8,700 nucleotides of DNA, taken from NCBI GenBank assembly GCA_049889915.1, contig JBMHCM010000123.1:1-8700 (forward strand). Direction: 5' to 3'. The notes beneath the pieces were generated by a model. It worked only from the letters and a program-made list of their open reading frames with translations. It made no database searches and was not told where the DNA came from. The position numbers and the translations under genes were made by a program. Positions 1 to 6,456 of the stretch are shown here, in pieces (position 1 is the stretch's first letter; each line of letters starts with the position of its first letter). Origin of the DNA: UBA8337 sp049889915 (GTDB taxonomy: Bacteria > Pseudomonadota > Alphaproteobacteria > RS24).

Positions 1-189
1 TTGGGGGTCAGCCATATGGTGCGGACCTTTGACCCAAGCTATAAGGCGGCGCGGGCGGTGCGGCTTATCGGCCTGCCGACGACCCTATTGATTGATCCTG
101 ACGGGCGCGAGGTCGGCCGTCTGGCCGGCGAGGCCGATTGGGACAGCCCGCAAGTGCACGCGCTGCTTGATTTTCATATGAATAAATAG
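1..189 (+). CDS. tlpA: TlpA-like thioredoxin-fold protein, C-terminal fragment
   Basis: This is the 3' end of a gene that begins before the window, and the frame is open at base 1. The 62 visible residues hold the second half of a thioredoxin fold: the GLPTT segment with the cis-proline that faces the active site, then LLIDPDGREVGRL, the usual beta-hairpin ending in a Gly, and a closing helix after a DWDSP motif typical of alphaproteobacterial TlpA-like proteins. Family members are membrane-anchored or periplasmic thiol-disulphide oxidoreductases, often involved in cytochrome c or oxidase maturation. The CxxC motif and any signal anchor would lie upstream, outside the window, so redox activity cannot be confirmed. 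The stop is TAG at 187-189. The gene converges on hbdA, with a duplicated dyad element between them. ResA or another TlpA-family member is an alternative name. Confidence 0.75.
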   Translation: MGVSHMVRTFDPSYKAARAVRLIGLPTTLLIDPDGREVGRLAGEADWDSPQVHALLDFHMNK

Positions 190-196
190 GCTGGCG

Positions 197-250
197 TTAA
201 GCCCAACACTAGCGCGTTGGCTCTATTTAGGCCCAACACTAGCGCGTTGG
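197..250. repeat. 30-base-period tandem duplication with dyad symmetry
   Basis: The 20-base core GCCCAACACTAGCGCGTTGG occurs at 201-220 and again at 231-250. With three matching bases to the left the units are 197-220 and 227-250, identical at 23 of 24 positions (A/G at 200/230). Each unit is a small dyad: CCCAAC at 232-237 pairs with GTTGGG at 246-251 around an 8-base loop. The first copy pairs with one bulge. The right-hand copy contains the last three codons and the TAG stop of hbdA (minus strand). The left-hand copy repeats that stop exactly 30 bases further on, in the same frame. It lies between convergent tlpA and hbdA, where a two-way terminator would be expected, but neither strand shows a run of U after the stem. 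Confidence 0.85.
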
Positions 251-1117
251 GACAGGCGTATCGCCGCTATAATCGTAAAAGCCTTTGCCGGGTTTATGGC
301 CCAGCCACCCGGCTTCGACATATTTGACCAGCAAGGGGCAGTGACGATATTTGCTGTCAGCCAAGCCGTCAAACAGCACTTGCATAATCGACAGGCAGGT
401 GTCTAGGCCGATAAAATCGGCCAGCTCGAACGGCCCCATACGGTGATTGGCGCCCAGCTTCATCGCTTTGTCGATGCTGATGACATCTCCGACCCCTTCA
501 TGCAGCGCATATACCGCTTCATTGATCATCGGCAGCAGCAGGCGGTTGACGATAAAGGCAGGAAAATCTTCTGCCACACAAGCTGACTTTCCGAGTTGGT
601 CAACCAAAGCACGGGTTTTTTCAAAAGTCTCATCAGAGGTCGCAATGCCGCGAATAATCTCAACCAATTCCATCACCGGCACCGGATTCATGAAATGCAT
701 GCCGATAAATTGTTCCGGTCGGTCGGTGGAGGCGGCCAAACGGGTAATCGACAAGGATGAGGTGTTGGAAGCGATGATCGCTTGCGGCGGCAGCACAGAG
801 CTGACCTCGCGCAAAATACTTGTTTTGATGGCTTCGTCTTCACTGGCCGCTTCAATGGCCAAATCGGCTTCTTCCATCAACGACAAATTTAGGGCCGGGT
901 GAATGCGCGCGAGGGCGGCTTCGCACTCGGCTTCTGACACGCGGCCGCCGGCCACTTGTCGGGCCAAATTGCCGGTAATGGTCGCAATGCCCGCCTCAAT
1001 GCGGTCTTGCGAAATATCATTGAGCAGGACGCGGGCGCCGGACAGGGCAAAGACATGGGCGATGCCACACCCCATTTGCCCGGCCCCGATAATGCCGACT
1101 GTGCTTGTCTCTGACAT
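239..1117 (-). CDS. hbdA: 3-hydroxybutyryl-CoA dehydrogenase
   Basis: A soluble NAD(P)-dependent enzyme that interconverts (S)-3-hydroxybutyryl-CoA and acetoacetyl-CoA. Its 292 residues match the full length of the single-domain family. The N-terminal Rossmann fold has GAGQMG at residues 11-16. The catalytic region shows SNTSS at 117-121, and GMHFMNP with His141 and Asn144, followed by Glu153 in LVEII, the usual His-Glu pair. The C-terminal dimerisation domain has MGPFELADFIGLD and ends with AGWLGHKPGKGFYDY, close to the family's usual ending. The start at 1117 is set by a GAGAGGA ribosome site 5 bases upstream. It follows etfA by 30 bases, separated by a strong hairpin, so it is probably the last gene of etfB-etfA-hbdA. 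Its stop lies in a duplicated dyad element. Substrate chain length and NAD versus NADP preference cannot be read from sequence. Confidence 0.93.
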   Translation of the reverse strand: MSETSTVGIIGAGQMGCGIAHVFALSGARVLLNDISQDRIEAGIATITGNLARQVAGGRVSEAECEAALARIHPALNLSLMEEADLAIEAASEDEAIKTSILREVSSVLPPQAIIASNTSSLSITRLAASTDRPEQFIGMHFMNPVPVMELVEIIRGIATSDETFEKTRALVDQLGKSACVAEDFPAFIVNRLLLPMINEAVYALHEGVGDVISIDKAMKLGANHRMGPFELADFIGLDTCLSIMQVLFDGLADSKYRHCPLLVKYVEAGWLGHKPGKGFYDYSGDTPVPTR

Positions 1118-1137
1118 TGGCGTCCTCTCAAATGGCG

Positions 1138-1162
1138 AAAGCCGGTCTTACAGACCGGCTTT
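1138..1162 (-). terminator. perfect 11-bp hairpin at the etfA stop (attenuator or mRNA-end element)
   Basis: On the minus strand AAAGCCGGTCT, a GTA loop and AGACCGGCTTT form a perfect 11-bp stem with a 3-base loop. The etfA stop codon TAA starts in the loop, and the stem uses the last four etfA codons. The hairpin ends about 20 bases before the hbdA ATG. Only three U residues follow, and these pair within the stem, so it is a poor full terminator. Partial termination, protection of an upstream etfBA mRNA end, or an RNase-processed boundary that lowers hbdA expression all fit. On the + strand nothing upstream needs a terminator. Confidence 0.5.
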
Positions 1163-2089
1163 GCCCAATTCGTCTTCCAGTTCCGGCACGGCGGTGAACA
1201 GGTCAGCCACCAGACCATAATCAGCCACTTGGAAAATCGGTGCTTCTTCGTCTTTGTTGATGGCAACAATGACTTTCGAATCTTTCATGCCGGCCAAGTG
1301 CTGAATGGCGCCGGAAATGCCCACCGCAATATACAGCTCAGGGGCAACAACCTTACCGGTTTGACCGACTTGGTAATCATTCGGCACAAAGCCTGCGTCA
1401 ACGGCGGCCCGTGAAGCACCGACGGCGGCGCCCAGCTTATCGGCGACTTTTTCCAACATCGGGAAATTGTCACCTGATTGCATGCCACGACCACCGGAGA
1501 CCACAACTTTGGCCGAGGTCAATTCCGGACGGTCTGATTTGGTCAGCTCTTCGCTGATAAATTCGGACAGACCCGGATTGGCGGCTGCGGCGGCCGGCTC
1601 AACGCTGGCGCTCCCGCCGTCACCGGCAGCGGCAAAAGCGGTGGCCCGAATGGTGACGGCTTTTTTCGCTTCATTGACCTTGACGGTCTGAATGGCGTTA
1701 CCGGCATAAATCGGGCGCTCAAATGTGTTGGCGTCGACAACCGCCGTGATGTCGGATACCTGGCTGCAATCCAGCAGGGCGGCGATACGCGGTGTGAAGT
1801 TTTTGCCATTGGTCGAGGCCGGTGTGGCAATGGTTGCATAGCCATCGGCCAGACCAACCACCAGATCAGCCATCGGCTCGGCCAGTTGCTTTTCATATTG
1901 TGCGTCATCGGCCAGCAGGACTTTGGCAACGCCGTCCAGCTTGGCAGCCGCATCGGCGACAGCGGCACAGCCGCTACCGGCAACCAGCACATGCAGCTCG
2001 CCGCCCATTTGGGCAGCAGCTGTTACGGATTTGACCGTGGAATCGGCCAGGGTTTCATTATTGTGTTCGGCAATCAGCAGCGTATTCAT
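1148..2089 (-). CDS. etfA: Electron transfer flavoprotein alpha subunit
   Basis: The FAD-carrying subunit of the soluble EtfAB heterodimer, which takes electrons from acyl-CoA dehydrogenases and passes them to ETF:ubiquinone oxidoreductase. Its 313 residues are normal for group I ETF. The N-terminal half is the variable domain. A low-complexity Ala/Gly linker lies at about 152-172. The conserved C-terminal FAD domain has VVSGGRGMQSG (197-206), VGASRAAVDAGFVPNDYQVGQTG (223-245, the loop with the flavin-contacting Arg and Gln), AVGISGAIQHLAGM (255-268) and INKDEEAPIFQVADYG (277-292). The start overlaps the etfB stop by one base (TAATG), implying translational coupling and equal subunit synthesis. 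The stop sits in the loop of a hairpin. Nearby mcd supplies an obvious electron donor. Confidence 0.96.
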   Translation of the reverse strand: MNTLLIAEHNNETLADSTVKSVTAAAQMGGELHVLVAGSGCAAVADAAAKLDGVAKVLLADDAQYEKQLAEPMADLVVGLADGYATIATPASTNGKNFTPRIAALLDCSQVSDITAVVDANTFERPIYAGNAIQTVKVNEAKKAVTIRATAFAAAGDGGSASVEPAAAAANPGLSEFISEELTKSDRPELTSAKVVVSGGRGMQSGDNFPMLEKVADKLGAAVGASRAAVDAGFVPNDYQVGQTGKVVAPELYIAVGISGAIQHLAGMKDSKVIVAINKDEEAPIFQVADYGLVADLFTAVPELEDELGKAGL

Positions 2090-2838
2090 TACAGCACTCC
2101 TGCTTCGTTTTTCAGCTTGTCGACCAATTCGCCGACGGTTTCTACTTTTACACCGGCTTCGCGCACAGGCGGCTCGGTCACTTTGACGATTTCCAGACGT
2201 GGCGCCGCATCGACACCATAATCAGCCAATTCTTTTTCATCGATCGGCTTCTTCTTCGCCTTCATAATATTCGGCAGCGACGCATAGCGCGGCTCGTTGA
2301 GGCGCAAATCAGTGGTGATGATGGCCGGCATGGACAGTTTGACATTTTGCAAACCGCCATCGATTTCGCGGGTCACATTAACCTTGTCGCCGTCAATGCC
2401 CAGCTCAGAGGCAAATGTGCCTTGGCTCCAGCCCAACAGCGCGGCCAGCATTTGACCGGTTTGATTGTTGTCACCGTCAATCGCCTGCTTGCCGAGGATA
2501 ACCAGATCCGGGCTTTCGGCTTCAACCACGGCTTTCAGCACTTTGGCGATGCCCAGCGGTTCCATATCATCTTCGGTTTTGACCAGAATGCCACGATCGG
2601 CGCCCATGGCCAGAGCGGTGCGAATGGTTTCTTGCGTTTGCGCCGGGCCGATGGATACGACAACAATCTCGGTTGCAGTGCCGGCTTCTTGCAGACGCAC
2701 AGCTTCTTCAACAGCGATTTCGCAAAACGGGTTCATCGACATTTTGACATTGGCCAAGTCGACGCCGGTTTGGTCCGGCTTGACGCGAATTTTGACATTA
2801 TAGTCAACCACGCGTTTAACGGGGACGAGGATTTTCAT
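2089..2838 (-). CDS. etfB: Electron transfer flavoprotein beta subunit
   Basis: The AMP-binding partner of EtfA. Its 249 residues are full length. It opens with MKILVPVKRVVDYNVKIRVK, the usual first strand. GKQAIDGDNNQTGQM (117-131) is the conserved AMP-binding region. DLRLNEPRYASLPNIMKAKKK (177-197) is the ETF beta signature, including the recognition loop that docks on acyl-CoA dehydrogenases. A GGAG ribosome site lies 7 bases before the ATG at 2838. It is the first gene of etfB-etfA-hbdA, is fused to etfA by a one-base stop/start overlap, and is preceded by a 143-base gap that holds a possible promoter. It probably serves mcd and other acyl-CoA dehydrogenases of the cell. Confidence 0.96.
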   Translation of the reverse strand: MKILVPVKRVVDYNVKIRVKPDQTGVDLANVKMSMNPFCEIAVEEAVRLQEAGTATEIVVVSIGPAQTQETIRTALAMGADRGILVKTEDDMEPLGIAKVLKAVVEAESPDLVILGKQAIDGDNNQTGQMLAALLGWSQGTFASELGIDGDKVNVTREIDGGLQNVKLSMPAIITTDLRLNEPRYASLPNIMKAKKKPIDEKELADYGVDAAPRLEIVKVTEPPVREAGVKVETVGELVDKLKNEAGVL

Positions 2839-2889
2839 AAGGTTTCTCCACTATTCAAGCGCGCCAAATGAGCAGCGCGTATGGCGCTA

Positions 2890-2918
2890 GATTTACGGGC
2901 TTAGCGGCGCAAAGTCAA
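2890..2918 (-). promoter_or_regulatory. Possible promoter of etfB-etfA-hbdA
   Basis: In the 143-base gap between the adenosyltransferase and etfB (2839-2981), the minus strand has TTGACT (2913-2918), a 17-base spacer and TAAATC (2890-2895). The -35 box matches the sigma-70 consensus at 5 of 6 positions. The -10 box is poor (3 of 6). It would give a leader of roughly 45 bases ending in the GGAG site of etfB. Apart from this I see only a weak TGCG/CGCA dyad in the gap. Confidence 0.4.
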
Positions 2919-2981
2919 TCGAGCGGGGCGTAGGGGGCTGCGTCAAAATGCGCATCAAAATCGGCGTAATTAGGGGCGGTT

Positions 2982-3548
2982 TTACCGATTGGCGCCGGGC
3001 TGCCACAGCACATCTTGCGCGCCGTTTTGATTGGCGGCGCGGGCCGCGACAAACAATAAATCAGACGCCCGATTGATGAATTGACGAGCCGGTTCGGAAA
3101 AGCTATCGCCCTTTTCAAGCGCCGCGGATAACAGGCGCTCGGCGCGGCGTATCAGCGTGCGCGCCAAATGCAAATGCGCCGCCGCCGCAGAGCCGCCCGG
3201 CAGAATGAAACTGTCCAAAGGCGGGATGTCGGCATTCAGCGTGTCAATTTCGTCTTCCAAACGCTGTACTTGCTTAGGTGAAATGCGCAGGGCCTCAAAT
3301 TGGTCGGTTTCCGGGGTTGCCAAATCGGCTCCCAAATCGAACAAATCATTTTGTAAGCGGCCTATTAGCGCATCCAAATCAGCCTGCGCGGACAAATGCA
3401 GCCGCGCCATGCCCAAAGCGGCATTGGCCTCATCGACCGCGCCATAACAGGCAATACGGGCGTCATGTTTCGGTCGCCGCGCGCCATCGGCCAAGGCGGT
3501 GGTGCCGTCATCGCCACTGCGCGTATAGATTTTGTTCAGCTTGACCAT
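2982..3548 (-). CDS. ATP:cob(I)alamin adenosyltransferase, PduO/MMAB type
   Basis: It transfers the adenosyl group of ATP to reduced corrinoid, making adenosylcobalamin in the cytoplasm. The 188 residues match the PduO-type trimeric family. The ATP loop KIYTRSGDDGTTAL is at 6-19 (Ser11 where Thr is commoner). CYGAVDEANAALG is at 34-46, LQNDLFDLGADLATP at 65-79, FILPGGSAAAAHLHLAR at 114-130 and RRAER at 134-138. NRASDLLFVAAR (159-170) supplies the conserved Asn-Arg and Asp of the active site. It ends in the typical PGANR. A strong AGGAGG ribosome site sits 4 bases before the ATG and overlaps the stop of the HIG1 gene. The product would serve the B12-dependent mutases of the ethylmalonyl-CoA pathway that mcd belongs to. 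The motifs are not those of the CobA/BtuR adenosyltransferase family. Confidence 0.92.
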   Translation of the reverse strand: MVKLNKIYTRSGDDGTTALADGARRPKHDARIACYGAVDEANAALGMARLHLSAQADLDALIGRLQNDLFDLGADLATPETDQFEALRISPKQVQRLEDEIDTLNADIPPLDSFILPGGSAAAAHLHLARTLIRRAERLLSAALEKGDSFSEPARQFINRASDLLFVAARAANQNGAQDVLWQPGANR

Positions 3549-3552
3549 TCTG

Positions 3553-3559
3553 CCTCCTA
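3553..3559 (-). promoter_or_regulatory. Stop codon and Shine-Dalgarno fused (TAGGAGG)
   Basis: The TAG stop of the HIG1 gene (3557-3559) runs directly into AGGAGG (3553-3558), 4 bases before the adenosyltransferase ATG. A terminating ribosome is placed on the next gene's start, so the two are probably translated in a coupled way. Confidence 0.7.
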
Positions 3560-3745
3560 GCGGCCGGACAGATAGAAGCCCAGCATCACCAGCACCACTG
3601 TGGCAAATTGCAAGCCGACGCGCCAGCGCATCAATTTTTGCGAGGTCGAGGCGGAACCGCTTTTCAGCATATTGATCAGACCGGCCACCAAAACGATAGT
3701 AACGGCCGCCAAACCGATGGGAATGAGATAATTGACGAAATTCAT
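3557..3745 (-). CDS. Twin transmembrane helix small protein, HIG1 domain
   Basis: A 62-residue inner-membrane protein of the hypoxia-induced gene 1 family. The two hydrophobic helices are at about 5-27 and 44-59, joined by a short polar loop rich in Ser and Lys. The family motif (Q/I)X3(R/H)XRX3Q is present exactly as QKLMRWRVGLQ at 36-46. In mitochondria such proteins (Rcf1, Rcf2, HIGD) bind cytochrome c oxidase and supercomplexes. In bacteria the role is less well defined, so a link to respiration is an inference. The ATG at 3745 has an AAAGG ribosome site 7 bases upstream. It lies 51 bases after mcd and 8 bases before the adenosyltransferase, in one apparent operon. Gene length and motif leave little room for another call. 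Confidence 0.88.
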   Translation of the reverse strand: MNFVNYLIPIGLAAVTIVLVAGLINMLKSGSASTSQKLMRWRVGLQFATVVLVMLGFYLSGR

Positions 3746-3796
3746 GTTTTTGCCTTTCGGCTGATAATAAGCCTGCTGGCTGACTATGTAGCGCGT

Positions 3797-5425
3797 CTAG
3801 GCGGTTTCGGCCAGTCGGCGGGCGATAATATCGGCCTGAATTTCCGCCGCGCCCTCAAAAATATTGAGAATGCGGGCATCGCACAACACCCGACTGATCG
3901 GATATTCCAGCGCAAACCCATTGCCGCCATGCACTTGCAGCGCATTGTCGGCGGCCGCCCAAGCGACGCGGGCGGCCAGCAATTTCGCCATACCGGCCTC
4001 CAAATCGCAGCGATGGTCGGCATCTTTGCGGCGGGCGGCAAAATAGGTCAGCTGACGGGCCGCCAGAATTTCTGCCGCCATCATCACCAATTTGCCGGAT
4101 ACGCGGTCGAAATTGTAAATCGGTTTGCCGAATTGCACCCGCTCATGGGCATAGCGAAAGCCCAGCTCCAGCGCGCATTGCGCCACGCCAATGGCACGCG
4201 CCGCGGTTTGAATGCGGGCGCTTTCAAAGGTTTGCATTAATTGTTTGAAGCCTTTGCCGGTTTCGCCGCCCAGCACGGCTTCTTGCGGCACCTCAAAGTC
4301 GTCAAAGGCAATGTCATATTCCTTCATGCCGCGATAGCCGAGCACCTCAATTTCGCCGCCTTGCATGCCGTCGGCCGGAAACGGATTGGTATCTTGGCCG
4401 CGTGGTTTTTCAGCCAAAAACATGGTCAGTCCGGCATGGCCTTTGACATCGGGCTCGCTGCGCGCCAGCAGGGTCATAATATCGGCGCGGGCGCCATGGG
4501 TAATCCATGTCTTATTGCCGGTCAGCCGATAGCCGGTGGCGGTTTTTTCGGCGCGGGTCGCCAGACTGGCCAAATCAGAACCGGTATTGGGTTCGGTAAA
4601 CACGGCGGTCGGTAAAATCGACCCATCGGCAATGGCCGGCAGGTATTTTTCTTTCTGCTCTTTTGTGCCGTTTTGCAAAATCAATTCGCCGGCAATATCG
4701 GTGCGCGTGCCCAGCGAGCCGACACCAATATAGCCGCGTGACAATTCTTCCGAGACCACGCACATGGCCTGTTTACCCAGTCCCATGCCGCCATATTGCT
4801 CCGGAATGGTCAGACCGAACACGCCCAAACCGGCCAGCTCTTCAATCAGCGGCAGCGGGATAAGTTGGTCATCAAGATGCCATTGATGAGCGTGGGGCGT
4901 TACCTTGTCATCGGCGAAGCGGCGAAACTGGTCGCGGATCATCGCATGGGTTTCGTCCAGACCGGCATCGGCCTCGGTGCAATTTTGCTGCGCCATCAAA
5001 TGCGCAGCAGTGGCGCGCCGCATTGCATTATTGCCATGCGTCATCAGCGCCTGCACGGCGGCATCGTCAAACCCGGGCAGCCGGTCAAAGCCAATATCGG
5101 CCGGGCGAACGATTTCGCCTTGGCTCATCGGCAGGCCGCCTTGCAAATGATTGAGATATTCACCGATTACAATCAGCGCCAAATGGGCGTCCAATTCCGA
5201 CAGGCGATTGGCGCTTTGCATGGCCTGCAAATAGGCGGCCATTTGCCGAATGGCTTGCAAATAAGTGGTCGCCCAAGCGCGGCCATGGCGGCCAAATTGG
5301 TCGAGATGATTGGGCATGGGACCGGCCAAAGCGGTGCGCAAAGCATCCAGCGCTTGGTCGGCTTGTGGCACTTGCGCCAGCAAATCAGCGGGCCAAGCGG
5401 TATTTTTTTCTTCTGCAGCACTCAT
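3797..5425 (-). CDS. mcd: (2S)-methylsuccinyl-CoA dehydrogenase
   Basis: A FAD enzyme that oxidises (2S)-methylsuccinyl-CoA to mesaconyl-CoA in the ethylmalonyl-CoA pathway, with EtfAB as electron acceptor. From this start it has 542 residues, far longer than the ~380 of common acyl-CoA dehydrogenases. The extra N-terminal ~150 residues carry the features I associate with Mcd (GRAWATTYLQAIRQM, IVIGEYLNHLQGGLPMSQGEIVRP). The acyl-CoA dehydrogenase core follows: FGLTIPEQYGGMGLG, VSEELSRG, FTEPNTGSDLAS, GNKTWITHGARAD, AHERVQFGKPI, and near the end NIFEGAAEIQ, whose Glu (about residue 524) aligns with the usual catalytic base. I chose the ATG at 5425 because AGG lies about 9 bases upstream. An in-frame ATG at 5455 has no ribosome site. 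The gene is downstream of gluQ (71-base gap) and heads mcd-HIG1-adenosyltransferase. A different long-N-terminus acyl-CoA dehydrogenase is the alternative. Confidence 0.88.
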   Translation of the reverse strand: MSAAEEKNTAWPADLLAQVPQADQALDALRTALAGPMPNHLDQFGRHGRAWATTYLQAIRQMAAYLQAMQSANRLSELDAHLALIVIGEYLNHLQGGLPMSQGEIVRPADIGFDRLPGFDDAAVQALMTHGNNAMRRATAAHLMAQQNCTEADAGLDETHAMIRDQFRRFADDKVTPHAHQWHLDDQLIPLPLIEELAGLGVFGLTIPEQYGGMGLGKQAMCVVSEELSRGYIGVGSLGTRTDIAGELILQNGTKEQKEKYLPAIADGSILPTAVFTEPNTGSDLASLATRAEKTATGYRLTGNKTWITHGARADIMTLLARSEPDVKGHAGLTMFLAEKPRGQDTNPFPADGMQGGEIEVLGYRGMKEYDIAFDDFEVPQEAVLGGETGKGFKQLMQTFESARIQTAARAIGVAQCALELGFRYAHERVQFGKPIYNFDRVSGKLVMMAAEILAARQLTYFAARRKDADHRCDLEAGMAKLLAARVAWAAADNALQVHGGNGFALEYPISRVLCDARILNIFEGAAEIQADIIARRLAETA

Positions 5426-5496
5426 GCGTGTCAGCCTATCGCATTTTGACGGCATGGCAAGTATCGCCCATATCGGCAGCGCAATTGGTCGCAGGG

Positions 5497-6438
5497 CTAG
5501 GCGTTATTGGGGTCGCTATTTGGGTTGGGGGTTGTGGCGGCTGTTCCAAAAGGCGGCGGCAATAGGCCCATCACTTGTGCAACGCTCATGCCTTGTTGGC
5601 GTAACTCGCGAAAACCGCTATCGCCGGCTTGCTTCGACAATCTGCGGCCGCTTGTGTCGCGCACCAAAGCATGGTGGTGATAAACCGGTGTCGGCAGGTC
5701 GAGCAGTTTTTGCAACAACACATGAACGGCTGTGGCGGCCGCCAAATCCTGTCCGCGTGTGACATGGGTGATGTCTTGCGCCGCATCATCGACCACCACC
5801 GCCAAATGATAGCTGGTCGGCACATCTTTGCGGGCCAGCACGACATCGCCATAGGCGCGGGCATTGGCAGTCAGCGTTTCGGCCGTACCGCTACCAGTCT
5901 CACTATAGTTTAGGGGGCCGTCGATGAGCGCCAAGGCTTTTTGCATATCCAGCCGCCAGGCATAAGCACCGCCTTCCCACATTAATGTGCGGCGTTGACT
6001 GTCCGGCAGGTCGCGATACAGCCCCGGATAAAGCGGCGCGCCGTCCGGGTCGCGCGGCCAATGGCCGTTTGGTTCGGTGTTTTCGGCAATGGCGGCGTTT
6101 ATCTCGCGTCGTGTCGCCCAACAGGGATAGACAAGCTCTTGCTCGCGCAAGCGATTAAGGGCGGCTTGATAAATCTCAAACCGCTCGGATTGCACCATGA
6201 CCGGCTGCGGCCAATCGAGGCCCAGCCATTCAAGGTCTTGGTAAATACCGTCAACGAAATGCGGCCGTGCGCGGCCGACATCAATATCCTCAAGGCGCAG
6301 CAAAAATCTGCCTTGCGCCTGTGCGGCCAGGCGGGCGCCGGTCAGGGCCGAATAGGCATGGCCCAAATGCAACCAGCCATTGGGGCTTGGTGCAAATCGG
6401 GTTGTGAAGGGTTTTGCCGCTTGCATGCGCTTATCCAT
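5497..6438 (-). CDS. gluQRS: Glutamyl-Q tRNA(Asp) synthetase
   Basis: A truncated relative of glutamyl-tRNA synthetase that attaches glutamate to queuosine in the anticodon of tRNA(Asp). The 313 residues cover only the catalytic domain, and the anticodon-binding domains are absent, as expected for GluQ. The class I motifs are HLGH (24-27, after RFAPSPNGW) and RLSK (266-269, KMSKS-like). DVVLARKDVPTSYHLAVVVD (198-217) and HVTRGQDL (225-232) are typical of the family. The zinc region is unusual: YPCWATR keeps one Cys of the CxC pair, and YPGLYR has Tyr where the third Cys of the E. coli enzyme falls. The start could be 6438 or 6426. Neither has a good ribosome site, though GGAT lies ahead of the second. 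The frame stays open to 6945 but that part is antisense to the glycosylase gene. It may be co-transcribed with mcd. Confidence 0.92.
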   Translation of the reverse strand: MDKRMQAAKPFTTRFAPSPNGWLHLGHAYSALTGARLAAQAQGRFLLRLEDIDVGRARPHFVDGIYQDLEWLGLDWPQPVMVQSERFEIYQAALNRLREQELVYPCWATRREINAAIAENTEPNGHWPRDPDGAPLYPGLYRDLPDSQRRTLMWEGGAYAWRLDMQKALALIDGPLNYSETGSGTAETLTANARAYGDVVLARKDVPTSYHLAVVVDDAAQDITHVTRGQDLAAATAVHVLLQKLLDLPTPVYHHHALVRDTSGRRLSKQAGDSGFRELRQQGMSVAQVMGLLPPPFGTAATTPNPNSDPNNA

Positions 6439-6448
6439 GCGGCATAAT
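6421..6448 (+). promoter_or_regulatory. Promoter of the DNA glycosylase gene, near-leaderless
   Basis: TTGCAT (6421-6426), a 16-base spacer and CATAAT (6443-6448) match the sigma-70 boxes at 4 and 5 of 6 positions. The ATG follows the -10 box by only 8 bases, so transcription would start at or just before it. No Shine-Dalgarno sequence precedes this ATG, which agrees with a leaderless mRNA. The -35 box lies inside the 5' end of gluQ. Confidence 0.5.
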
Positions 6449-6456
6449 TGCAGACC

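Noticed and set aside
2915..3118. Frameshifted extension of the adenosyltransferase ending in an Asp/Ala-rich tail
   Set aside because: The main frame already ends at the usual length with the typical PGANR ending, so no frameshift is needed.
2859..3170. 12-base repeat GCGCGCCAAATG at 2859-2870 and 3159-3170
   Set aside because: The GCCAAATG core recurs in several genes as His-Leu-Ala codons (CAT TTG GC). Codon use and chance explain it.
3608..5449. Long + strand open frames opposite mcd (210, 124 and 217 codons in one frame)
   Set aside because: They are antisense to a clear, full-length mcd, have no family motifs, and arise from the GC-biased third codon positions of the real gene.
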